From: an uncultured Enterocloster sp.
GTDB lineage: Bacteria; Bacillota; Clostridia; Lachnospirales; Lachnospiraceae
DNA length: 23,822 bases
Direction: 5' to 3'
Assembly (NCBI GenBank): GCA_944382045.1
Contig: CALWMT010000007.1
Span: 1-23,822 of the forward strand
In this document: piece after piece, positions 1-5,701 of the stretch
How the letters are laid out: each line of letters starts with the position of its first letter
Numbering within the stretch: the stretch's first letter is position 1
Made by a program: the position numbers and the translations under genes
The notes under the pieces: generated by a model
The model's database searches: none
Seen by the model: only the letters and a program-made list of their open reading frames with translations
What the model was told of the DNA's origin: nothing

Positions 1-72
1 TCAACGAAACTTTTCCTTACATTTTTAGAGCTTAGTGCATGTTTAAGGAGCATGTTTGAATGTAAAAAGTAT

Positions 73-100
73 TTGACATTATAGATATCTCTGCTATACT
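73..100 (+). promoter_or_regulatory. Sigma-A promoter, extended -10, for the small membrane protein/HTH operon
   Basis: TTGACA at 73-78 and TATACT at 95-100 are separated by 16 bases, and TGC directly precedes the -10 (extended -10). It points at the ORFs starting at 165 and 305. A second TTTGACATT copy lies at 117-125 without a matching -10, so the -35 sequence is repeated inside the leader. Read directly from sequence; activity is inferred. Confidence 0.75.
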
Positions 101-130
101 AAAATTGTAAAGAAGGTTTGACATTTAATT

Positions 131-148
131 GCTGCAGGCACTTGCAGC
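131..148. promoter_or_regulatory. Inverted repeat in leader, candidate operator
   Basis: GCTGCA (131-136) and TGCAGC (143-148) form a perfect 6-bp inverted repeat with a 6-base spacer. It lies between the promoter and the ribosome binding site of the 42-residue ORF. It could be the autoregulatory operator of the HTH protein encoded two genes down, or a small RNA hairpin near the ribosome binding site. The role is inference. Confidence 0.35.
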
Positions 149-164
149 AGGAAGGAGCGCGCGT

Positions 165-293
165 ATGAAAATGAATGCCATACTGGTCTGGGGATTTCTT
201 ATTTTCCTTTTTTTGCTTATCCTGCTTGATATTGCGATGATATTCTCTCTTATACGGACAGGCGACGAGAGACGGCAGTTAATCGTATTATAA
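165..293 (+). CDS. Small single-span membrane protein (42 aa)
   Basis: This short ORF begins with ATG 165, preceded by a good AAGGAG ribosome binding site at 152-157, and ends at TAA 291-293. The peptide begins MKMNAILVWG. A very hydrophobic stretch at residues 5-30, rich in Leu, Ile and Phe, should span the membrane once; a short charged tail (TGDERRQ) follows. It lies about 65 bases downstream of a strong promoter and 11 bases ahead of an HTH regulator, so the two are probably co-transcribed. Pairs of a small membrane protein with a YozG-like HTH regulator are common in Clostridia, but I recognise no named family. The function is unknown. Confidence 0.6.
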   Translation: MKMNAILVWGFLIFLFLLILLDIAMIFSLIRTGDERRQLIVL

Positions 294-304
294 GAAAAGG
301 CACG

Positions 305-508
305 GTGATTGACTTGAAAAACCAAATCAGGAGCAGAAGGAAGGAATTAGGCTTGTCCCAGGAAGAATTAGCAAAGAAATGCGGTGTATCCAGACAGACC
401 GTCAATGCCATCGAGAACAATAAATACGACCCGACTCTGTCGCTTGCATTCCGCCTCGCCAGGGAGCTGGGGATGGCCGTGGATGGACTTTTTACTCCAA
501 TCGAGTAA
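305..508 (+). CDS. Cro/CI-type HTH transcriptional regulator (YozG-like)
   Basis: This is a compact, single-domain DNA-binding protein of 64-67 residues. The helix-turn-helix occupies most of it: LSQEELAKKCGVSRQTVNAI is a textbook HTH_3 motif, followed by ENNKYDPTLSLAFRLARELG and a short tail ending LFTPIE. Proteins of this size are usually homodimeric repressors that act on their own operon. GTG 305 gives 67 residues and follows AAAAGG at 295-300. TTG 314 gives the more canonical MKNQIR start and has GGTGA at 304-308, so either start is possible. The gene follows the 42-residue membrane protein by 11 bases. A very strong ribosome binding site just after its stop has no real gene behind it. 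Confidence 0.85.
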   Translation: MIDLKNQIRSRRKELGLSQEELAKKCGVSRQTVNAIENNKYDPTLSLAFRLARELGMAVDGLFTPIE

Positions 509-549
509 AAGGAGGTGATTAGCGGTTGGAGCATGTCCATGACTTTTGA
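508..549 (+). other. Orphan near-perfect ribosome binding site with a 7-codon stub ORF
   Basis: AAAGGAGGTGAT at 508-519 is complementary to the 3' end of 16S rRNA over 12 bases, yet what follows is only TTG 526 with seven codons and TGA 547-549. It sits at the end of the HTH operon and overlaps the stop codon of the convergent abiEii gene. The simplest reading is that a third gene of the operon once began here and was cut off when the abiE module arrived. That history is inferred. Confidence 0.4.
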
Positions 550-1331
550 GAACTGAACCATTGCCCATCAAAATCTTCATCCCGTAAAACCGCTTGATAT
601 ACGGGATGAAGGAACTGCTCCAACCGCCTCAGAGTCTCCGAAAATTCTAGTCCAGCTGCTTTTGCTGGTTCAAACCGCAGCCACTGCGATTTCAAAAACG
701 GATTGCCGGCGAAGTCTCTGATACGCTCGAACGCATCCTTCTCCAGTATCCGTTCTCTGTGTTCTGCAGTATATTTAACCGCATCCTTTAGTGTCTTGCC
801 GGCAAAGTCGAAAACACTTGACAGATAATAAATATCGAAAAAATCTTTCATCCTGCTCGTTGTTTCCATCCGCTGAAGAATGGCGTCAAGCTTCTCCGAT
901 ATAGTGCTTTCTAGTGAGTATGTATAAATCTCCGGAGACTCAAAACCATCCAGGCGGGTAGAGAGACGCCTGACCATAGCATCTGGCACGATTATGTCAT
1001 CGATGCCGACATCTACTGAAAACGGAACTCTGACATTGTTAATATGTCCCATAAATTCACCCATCACGGTCTTAATATTGTTCCGATCATTGGACAGGCT
1101 CCTCACCAGAAAATCCATGTCGCGTGTTGGCCTGCTGTCAAAATCCGTAAGCGTATATATAAGCATTCCCCCCTTCAGTACCAGGTTCTCCTTGTATTTC
1201 GAGTGTGAAAGCCTCCGCAGGAACTCTTCCTGAAAAAACAACTGGAGGCACATCTGATAATTGATTCCCTCTGTCTTTGCCTGATTCTTCAGCCTTGCCA
1301 ATGTTGAAACCGCTCGATTTTTTACAGCCAT
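519..1331 (-). CDS. abiEii: AbiEii-family nucleotidyltransferase toxin
   Basis: This is the toxin half of an AbiE type IV toxin-antitoxin system. Family members are nucleotidyltransferases that stop growth, and some related toxins modify tRNA acceptor ends. Visible motifs are KGGMLIYTL (53-61) and RPTRDMDF (67-74), the G-G and D-x-D core of the nucleotidyltransferase fold with D71 and D73 as likely metal ligands. Further on come SEKLDAILQR and RMKDFFDIYYL, typical of AbiEii. At 270 residues the length is close to normal. ATG 1331 follows AGGAGGTG and overlaps the abiEi stop by 10 bases, implying translational coupling with the antitoxin first. The tail after HPVYQAVLRDEDF is encoded by the nested inverted repeats described separately and may be atypical. 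Confidence 0.9.
   Translation of the reverse strand: MAVKNRAVSTLARLKNQAKTEGINYQMCLQLFFQEEFLRRLSHSKYKENLVLKGGMLIYTLTDFDSRPTRDMDFLVRSLSNDRNNIKTVMGEFMGHINNVRVPFSVDVGIDDIIVPDAMVRRLSTRLDGFESPEIYTYSLESTISEKLDAILQRMETTSRMKDFFDIYYLSSVFDFAGKTLKDAVKYTAEHRERILEKDAFERIRDFAGNPFLKSQWLRFEPAKAAGLEFSETLRRLEQFLHPVYQAVLRDEDFDGQWFSSQKSWTCSNR
522..627. repeat. Nested perfect inverted repeats at the HTH/abiEii junction
   Basis: Outer arms GCGGTTGGAGCA (522-533) and TGCTCCAACCGC (616-627) match perfectly over 12 bp. Inner arms TTCATCCCGT (576-585) and ACGGGATGAA (601-610) match perfectly over 10 bp, with a 15-base loop. All four arms lie within the last 110 bases of abiEii. There is no T-tract, so this is not a standard terminator. 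Confidence 0.7.
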
Positions 1332-1915
1332 ACTCCTAGCACCTCCTGTACCTTTCCCTGTACTCTGAGTACAGCAGCATACTTGCCAAGACGGGCCTCA
1401 CTGCGCTTCGGATCTGCGAGATAGCCTCGAATGGCACTGTTAAATACCTCTATATCCATTTTGTTTCTATGAGTCAGGCAATCACAGATCGTCCGTTCCC
1501 TATCATAAATCTTTACCTTTGTCCCTTCCATTTCAATCTCTGTGATTCCCACAGGGAACTTGCTCTGTCTGATAAAGTGAGGTTTTATAACAGGCCATAC
1601 AATGCGGAAGCGCCGCCGGGATGAACTGTCCGGAACGGCAAGGTTCCATGCAGATGGAGTCCTTTCCGTGTATCCATAATAATCCAGTGCACTCTCCATG
1701 CAAAGAACAGCATCCTGAAACAATCCGGCTATGATAGCAATTTCAGAATAAGAATTGCCATCTATACGCTGGTAGTAGCCTCGCCGTATCTGTTCGATTT
1801 CACCATTGCGGATCAGCTGTTGCATCTTTCGATGATAGCAGCCACATTGGAGAAGTTCGCTTGTTTTAAGGATACCGCCGTGAATTTCAAACATTTTCTG
1901 CAGTTCTTTATCCAT
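1322..1915 (-). CDS. abiEi: AbiEi-family antitoxin/transcriptional autorepressor
   Basis: This 197-residue protein is the antitoxin of the AbiE pair. The N-terminal 50 residues, with ILKTSELLQCGCYHRKMQQL and then RNGEIEQIRRGYY, form the winged helix typical of AbiEi. The remainder is the AbiEi C-terminal domain, with SALDYYGYTER, IKIYDRERTICDCL-like and NSAIRGYL segments. In characterised systems AbiEi represses its own operon by binding inverted repeats at the promoter, and neutralises AbiEii without stable complex formation (type IV). Here it is the first gene, preceded by GAGGAGG six bases before ATG 1915, and two matching 15-bp operator-like sites flank the -10 upstream. The antitoxin-first order and 10-base overlap fit the family. 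Confidence 0.9.
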   Translation of the reverse strand: MDKELQKMFEIHGGILKTSELLQCGCYHRKMQQLIRNGEIEQIRRGYYQRIDGNSYSEIAIIAGLFQDAVLCMESALDYYGYTERTPSAWNLAVPDSSSRRRFRIVWPVIKPHFIRQSKFPVGITEIEMEGTKVKIYDRERTICDCLTHRNKMDIEVFNSAIRGYLADPKRSEARLGKYAAVLRVQGKVQEVLGVWL

Positions 1916-1958
1916 TCATTTCCTCCTCTCGTTTCAGAATTACTCATTCCCAGCCATG

Positions 1959-2002
1959 TTGTGAATTGCACAAATTATTTTATTATATTGTGCAGTTTAC
2001 AA
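1959..2002 (-). promoter_or_regulatory. abiE promoter between paired AbiEi operator-like inverted repeats
   Basis: On the + strand TTGTGAATTGCACAA (1959-1973) and TTGTGCAGTTTACAA (1988-2002) are inverted copies that match at 13 of 15 positions. Each is also internally palindromic. The 14-base gap between them contains the - strand -10 box TATAAT (1982-1987); the -35 is weak. One site covers the -35/-10 spacer and the other the start region. This is the layout expected for cooperative negative autoregulation by AbiEi, as shown for streptococcal AbiE. Confidence 0.7.
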
Positions 2003-2091
2003 CACTATTGTACGCCTTCAAATGAAGATTATCAAGTAGAATTCATCTGTTTCTTTTTCACTAAAGCATATGCTTCGCTATCAGAATCGCC

Positions 2092-2124
2092 AAAAAAGCC
2101 CCGCTCTGTTTTTCAGAACGAGGC
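2092..2124 (-). terminator. Intrinsic terminator of purB
   Basis: On the - strand GCCTCGTTCTG, an AAAAA loop and CAGAGCGGGGC (one G-T pair) form a long stem followed by TTTTTT. It lies 23 bases past the purB stop. Confidence 0.9.
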
Positions 2125-2146
2125 TCTGCCTTCGCGCGTCCGCGCC

Positions 2147-3583
2147 TTACACATTAATCTCTGCCTTCACGCCCAGAAGCTCCTTATTCTCCTCAAGCAC
2201 CGGCTTTATAACCTCCGCAAGGAATTCCTCCACCTGCTTCGGCGCACGGCCCACATAGCGGGCGGGGTCCATGGCCTTCTGCAAATCCTCCAGCGACAGG
2301 CCGAAGGAGGGGTCGGCCGCGATAAGCTCCAGGAGATTGTTGTCCAGGCCCTTCTCCTTCACATTGCGGCCCGCCTCCATAGAGAGCTGGCGGATGCGCT
2401 CGTGAAGCTCCTGCCGGTCGCCGCCTGCCTTCACCGCATCCATCATAATATTCTCCGTGGCCATAAAGGGAAGCTCCGCCATCAGGCGCTTTTCAATCAC
2501 CTTGGGGTAAACCACCAGGCCGTCCACCACATTGAGGTACAAATCCAGAATTCCGTCCACAGCCAGGAAGCCCTCGGGAATGGACAGGCGCTTGTTTGCC
2601 GAGTCGTCCAGGGTTCTCTCAAACCACTGGGTAGAAGCCACCAGCATGGGGTTCATCATATCGCTCATGACAAAATCCGCCAGGGAGGCCATGCGCTCGC
2701 TGCGCATGGGGTTGCGCTTGTATGCCATGGCCGAGGAACCAATCTGATGCTTCTCAAAGGGCTCCTCCACTTCCTTTAAATGCTGAAGCAGGCGGATATC
2801 ATTGGAAAATTTGTGGGCGCTCTGGGCAATGCCTGCCAGCACGCTCACCACCCGGCTGTCCACCTTCCGGGAATAGGTCTGGCCAGACACCGGATAGCAG
2901 CCGGCAAAGCCCATCCTTTCTGCAATCCGTGCGTCCAGGCGGCGGCATTTCTCATGGTCCCCGTCAAAAAGCTCTAAGAAGCTTGCCTGGGTGCCCGTGG
3001 TCCCCTTGGAGCCAAGAAGGCGCAGAGAGCCCAGCACATATTCCAAATCCTCCAGGTCCATTTTCAAATCCAGCATCCACAGGGAAGCCCTCTTTCCCAC
3101 TGTGGTGGGCTGTGCAGGCTGAAAATGCGTAAAGGCCAGGGTGGGCTGGTCCTTATATTTCTCCGCAAAGGAGGCCAGCTCCGCCAGCACATTGACCAGC
3201 TTCTTTTTGACCAGCTTTAAGGCCTCCGCCATGATAATGATGTCCGTGTTGTCGCCCACGTAGCAGGAGGTGGCGCCCAAATGGATGATTCCCTTGGCCT
3301 TGGGGCACTGCACGCCGTAGGCGTAGACGTGGCTCATCACGTCGTGGCGCACTTCCTTCTCACGGGCCTTGGCCACGTCATAGTTGATGTCGTCCGCGTG
3401 CTCCTTCAGCTCCGCAATCTGCTCCTCCGTGATGGAAAGGCCCAGCTCCCGCTCCGTCTCCGCCAGAGCAATCCACAGCCGCCTCCAGGTCTTAAATTTC
3501 ATATCCGGTGAAAAAATATACTGCATCTCCCTGCTGGCGTACCGCTCTGACAGAGGGCTTGTGTATCTGTCGTTCTGACTCAT
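2147..3583 (-). CDS. purB: Adenylosuccinate lyase
   Basis: PurB cleaves SAICAR to AICAR plus fumarate and adenylosuccinate to AMP plus fumarate, so it acts twice in purine synthesis. The protein is 478 residues, the usual length. It carries LGATSCYVGDNTDI (substrate site) and the fumarase/aspartase-superfamily signature GSSAMAYKRNPMRSE starting near residue 282; this has Ala where many superfamily members have Pro. The ATG at 3583 (MSQNDRYTSPLSERYA) follows GGAG. The open frame extends further upstream to 3922, but that stretch overlaps purC out of frame, has no PurB similarity and is not translated in my view. It lies downstream of purC on the same strand with a 151-base gap that contains a hairpin, and is followed by a strong terminator. 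Confidence 0.95.
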   Translation of the reverse strand: MSQNDRYTSPLSERYASREMQYIFSPDMKFKTWRRLWIALAETERELGLSITEEQIAELKEHADDINYDVAKAREKEVRHDVMSHVYAYGVQCPKAKGIIHLGATSCYVGDNTDIIIMAEALKLVKKKLVNVLAELASFAEKYKDQPTLAFTHFQPAQPTTVGKRASLWMLDLKMDLEDLEYVLGSLRLLGSKGTTGTQASFLELFDGDHEKCRRLDARIAERMGFAGCYPVSGQTYSRKVDSRVVSVLAGIAQSAHKFSNDIRLLQHLKEVEEPFEKHQIGSSAMAYKRNPMRSERMASLADFVMSDMMNPMLVASTQWFERTLDDSANKRLSIPEGFLAVDGILDLYLNVVDGLVVYPKVIEKRLMAELPFMATENIMMDAVKAGGDRQELHERIRQLSMEAGRNVKEKGLDNNLLELIAADPSFGLSLEDLQKAMDPARYVGRAPKQVEEFLAEVIKPVLEENKELLGVKAEINV

Positions 3584-3627
3584 ATCTCTTCTCCTTATCG
3601 TATAAAATAACCGCTTCCCGCAGGTAT

Positions 3628-3659
3628 CATTTCGTGCGGGCATCATTTCGCGCGGGCAT
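3628..3659. repeat. Two tandem 16-bp repeats between purC and purB
   Basis: Units 3628-3643 and 3644-3659 read CATTTCGTGCGGGCAT and CATTTCGCGCGGGCAT, differing at one base. They directly follow, on the - strand, the T-tract of the purC/purB hairpin. Confidence 0.75.
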
Positions 3660-3660
3660 A

Positions 3661-3718
3661 AAAAGCGCTGCCGCGCTCCGGTTCCCGGCACAATGCTTCG
3701 GTTCCCGGGCGCGGCAGC
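3661..3718 (-). terminator. Hairpin with T-tract between purC and purB (terminator or attenuator)
   Basis: Arms GCTGCCGCGC and GCGCGGCAGC (3709-3718 and 3667-3676) match perfectly over 10 bp. On the - strand they are followed by GCTTTTT. The 32-base loop contains two near-identical CGGTTCCCGG copies. It lies 16 bases after the purC stop, so it may end the purC transcript or reduce read-through into purB. No separate purB promoter was obvious. Confidence 0.6.
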
Positions 3719-3734
3719 TGCACCTCGCTCTCTC

Positions 3735-4442
3735 TTACTGGATTCCCAGTCTGCGGAATACCTCCTCGTAGGCCTCCTCCACATTTCCCAGGTCCCTGCG
3801 GAACCTGTCCTTGTCCAGCTTCTCGTGGGTATCCTTATCCCACAGACGGCAGGTATCCGGGGAAATCTCGTCCGCCAGAATAATCTTGCCGTGGAAGCGG
3901 CCAAACTCAATCTTGAAGTCAATCAGGTCAATGTTCAGGCTGTCGAAATACTTGATAAGCTCCTCATTCACCTTAAATGCATACTTGGTGATGTCGTCAA
4001 TCTCCTCCTGGGTGGCCAGGCCCAGCGCCAGCGCATAGTAGCTGTTGATGAAGGGGTCGCCCAGGTCGTCGTTCTTGTAGCTGAACTCCAGGGTGGGGCA
4101 CTTGAACTTGATGCCTTCCTCCATGCCCATCTTCTTCGCAAAGCTTCCTGCGGAATAGTTGCGGATGATTACCTCAAGGGGAACAATCTCCACCTTCTTC
4201 ACTGCAGTCTCCCGGTCATTTAACTCCTCTACCAGATGGGTGGGCACGCCCTGCTCCTCCAGCTTCTTGAAAATGAAGTTGGTCATACGGTTGTTGATGG
4301 CTCCCTTGCCCACAATGGTTCCCTTCTTCTGGCCATTGAAGGCAGTCGCGTCGTCCTTATAGGAAACGATGAGCACATCCGGATCCTCGGTCGCATAGAC
4401 CTTCTTTGCCTTGCCCTCGTAAAGCATCTCTTTCTTTTCCAT
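3735..4442 (-). CDS. purC: Phosphoribosylaminoimidazole-succinocarboxamide (SAICAR) synthase
   Basis: PurC joins aspartate to CAIR using ATP, the step before PurB. The 235-residue protein begins MEKKEMLYEGKAKKVY, the standard N-terminus with the ATP-binding YEGKAKKVY element. It carries both family signatures, VPLEVIIRNYSAGSFAK and LIDFKIEFGRF. ATG 4442 is preceded by AGGTGG at about seven bases. The frame stays open up to 4559, but that part runs through the leader and promoter and is not counted. Its own sigma-A promoter lies about 120 bases upstream, leaving a leader of about 110 bases. I see small hairpins there but no riboswitch I recognise, although purine genes often have one. purB follows on the same strand. 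Confidence 0.95.
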   Translation of the reverse strand: MEKKEMLYEGKAKKVYATEDPDVLIVSYKDDATAFNGQKKGTIVGKGAINNRMTNFIFKKLEEQGVPTHLVEELNDRETAVKKVEIVPLEVIIRNYSAGSFAKKMGMEEGIKFKCPTLEFSYKNDDLGDPFINSYYALALGLATQEEIDDITKYAFKVNEELIKYFDSLNIDLIDFKIEFGRFHGKIILADEISPDTCRLWDKDTHEKLDKDRFRRDLGNVEEAYEEVFRRLGIQ

Positions 4443-4558
4443 GGGTATCCACCTGTCCCTTTCTCTTCTGTCCGGCTTCTTTTGGAGCAGGCTGCCGGCC
4501 AAATGGCTGAGCCTCACCGAAAGTCCGGTTAATTTATAAGCTGTAGTTTTCAGTGGCA

Positions 4559-4587
4559 ATTATAATATAATATTCTCTTGAATACAA
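4559..4587 (-). promoter_or_regulatory. purC promoter
   Basis: On the - strand TTGTAT (4582-4587) and TATAAT (4559-4564) are separated by 17 bases. The surrounding region 4555-4625 is conspicuously AT-rich compared with the genes on either side. The leader to ATG 4442 is about 110 bases. Confidence 0.75.
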
Positions 4588-4651
4588 GCCGGGTAATTAT
4601 TAAAATTGCTAATAAGTACCTCGCACTTCTATAATCACTGGCCTTTGTCCC

Positions 4652-5038
4652 TCACTGACGTTCCTCCGGCGGCATCTGTCCCTTCTCCTCTTCTCTCCGA
4701 ATGCGGAAAAATAAAATCCGCATCTCATCCAATCGAATCTGGATTCCCTCCTCGGTAAACTCGCCCTCCGGTTTCACCCCTGTACCGCTCTCCGCAATCC
4801 ACTCAAGAGTCAAAAGACCGCCCAGGCCATCCCTCAGGCCTTCAAGAGCCGTCTGCCCGGCCCCTGTCCGCAGAAATAAAATGAGCAGGGCCGCTGCAAG
4901 CATCCATCCCGCTGCCCTCCTGGCACGCAAAAGCCGTCTTCTCTTCCGTCCCCAGGTGCCTGCCATCCGTCTCCTTGTTCTTTTTAACCGCCGATTCCTC
5001 CGCCACCGGTAAATGCGCTGTCCCAGTGCCTGAACCAT
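4652..5038 (-). CDS. Arg-rich, single-span membrane protein of unknown function
   Basis: I do not recognise this 128-residue protein. Residues 1-41 are extremely basic, with 17 Arg and 2 Lys, including RWRRNRRLKRTRRR. A single membrane span follows at about residues 43-57 (GWMLAAALLILFLR). The C-terminal 70 residues are mixed, with an acidic middle (GVKPEGEFTEEG) and a charged end. By the positive-inside rule the N-terminus should be cytoplasmic and could touch nucleic acid or membrane phosphate. Evidence that it is real: GGGAAGGGGGAG before ATG 5038 and a -10 box TATAAT some 35 bases upstream, on the same strand as all neighbours. Opposite-strand ORFs here look like shadows. Confidence 0.55.
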   Translation of the reverse strand: MVQALGQRIYRWRRNRRLKRTRRRMAGTWGRKRRRLLRARRAAGWMLAAALLILFLRTGAGQTALEGLRDGLGGLLTLEWIAESGTGVKPEGEFTEEGIQIRLDEMRILFFRIRREEEKGQMPPEERQ

Positions 5039-5070
5039 ACTCCCCCTTCCCGAACAACTCCCTTAGGCTC

Positions 5071-5099
5071 ATTATAGCGGAATCTGCGGGAAGGCGCAA
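5071..5099 (-). promoter_or_regulatory. Promoter for the Arg-rich membrane protein
   Basis: On the - strand a consensus -10 TATAAT (5071-5076) follows a weak -35 TTGCGC (5094-5099) after 17 bases. The start would be about 25 bases ahead of ATG 5038. Confidence 0.5.
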
Positions 5100-5121
5100 G
5101 CCCCCTGGCAAGGCAGTGTTC

Positions 5122-5184
5122 TTTCCGCATTTCCCTGCCCTGTCAGCGCCCGCTTCCCGCATTTCTCTGGCCTATCAGCACCCG
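5122..5184. repeat. Imperfect tandem repeat, 32-bp period
   Basis: 5122-5152 and 5154-5184 match at 26 of 31 positions. Both copies contain CCGCATTT and a TCAGC(G/A)CCCG end. The repeat lies in the 230-base gene-free gap between the lipoprotein and the Arg-rich membrane protein. The rest of the gap holds only the promoter at 5071-5099 and the hairpin at 5212-5233. Confidence 0.6.
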
Positions 5185-5211
5185 ATGCCCGCCCAACGCA
5201 AAGAACCGCCA

Positions 5212-5233
5212 TAACGCCATACCACCGGCGTTA
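5212..5233 (-). terminator. Hairpin downstream of the lipoprotein gene, weak terminator
   Basis: TAACGCC (5212-5218) and GGCGTTA (5227-5233) form a perfect 7-bp stem with an 8-base loop, 35 bases past the lipoprotein stop. On the - strand it is followed by TGGCGGTTCTTT, so the T-tract is poor. Confidence 0.4.
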
Positions 5234-5268
5234 CAGCGGCCCTGTGCCAATACATATCTGCGATACGC

Positions 5269-5553
5269 TTACTCCTCCGAATCCCGCTTTGTCTCTTCCC
5301 TTGTGGAGTCCGTATCGTCCATGGAATCCTTCGCGTCATCCATTCCCTGCTCCACCTTGTCCTTCACCTTTTCAGCGCCGTCCTCCAAATCGTCCATCAC
5401 TCCGTCGATGACGCCCTCCCGCGTCTCCCCGGTGGTGGCGGCGTTCGTGCTCTGTCCTGTGTCCATCTGGCTGTCCGAGCTGCTGCCGCAGGCCGTCAGG
5501 CAGAACACACCCATGCAGAGCGCCGTCAGAAGCAAGTATCTGATTCTTTTCAT
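5269..5553 (-). CDS. Small acidic lipoprotein
   Basis: This 94-residue protein is exported and lipid-anchored. MKRIRY is followed by a hydrophobic stretch and the lipobox LTAC at 19-22, so C22 should become the acylated N-terminal residue. The mature part is Ser/Thr-rich at first (SSSDSQMDTGQSTNAATTGE). It is then strongly acidic with regularly spaced charged residues (GVMDDLEDGAEKVKDKVEQ, MDDAKDSMDDTDS), suggesting an amphipathic or coiled-coil helix. ATG 5553 has AAAGGAG nine bases upstream; the longer open frame to 5661 adds a non-signal-like leader and is rejected. It follows dapB by 148 bases. The function is unknown. Similar short YtxH-like or low-complexity lipoproteins are frequent in Lachnospiraceae. 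Confidence 0.8.
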   Translation of the reverse strand: MKRIRYLLLTALCMGVFCLTACGSSSDSQMDTGQSTNAATTGETREGVIDGVMDDLEDGAEKVKDKVEQGMDDAKDSMDDTDSTREETKRDSEE

Positions 5554-5701
5554 AATCGCATTCTCCTTTCGCTTACTGGGCATATTATGCGCCTGAAAGC
5601 GAAAAAATATACAGCGTGCCCGCCGGCCAAGCTGCCGTTCGTCAGCGGTAGGATTCCGCATTGGGAATCACAATATGCTGGCCGGAGCGCAGCAAATCAT
5701 C

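Noticed and set aside
1820..2779. A 319-residue + strand ORF
   Set aside because: It runs across the abiE promoter, the purB terminator and antisense purB; it has no ribosome binding site or recognisable domain.
3584..3922. Upstream extension of the purB reading frame to a 591-residue protein
   Set aside because: It overlaps purC out of frame, reads through the hairpin and repeats, has no PurB similarity, and a good ribosome binding site marks ATG 3583.
4443..4558. Possible purine, ZTP or PRPP riboswitch in the purC leader
   Set aside because: Only small hairpins (for example ACCG/CGGT and GGCT/AGCC) are visible; none of the conserved cores of those riboswitches can be found.
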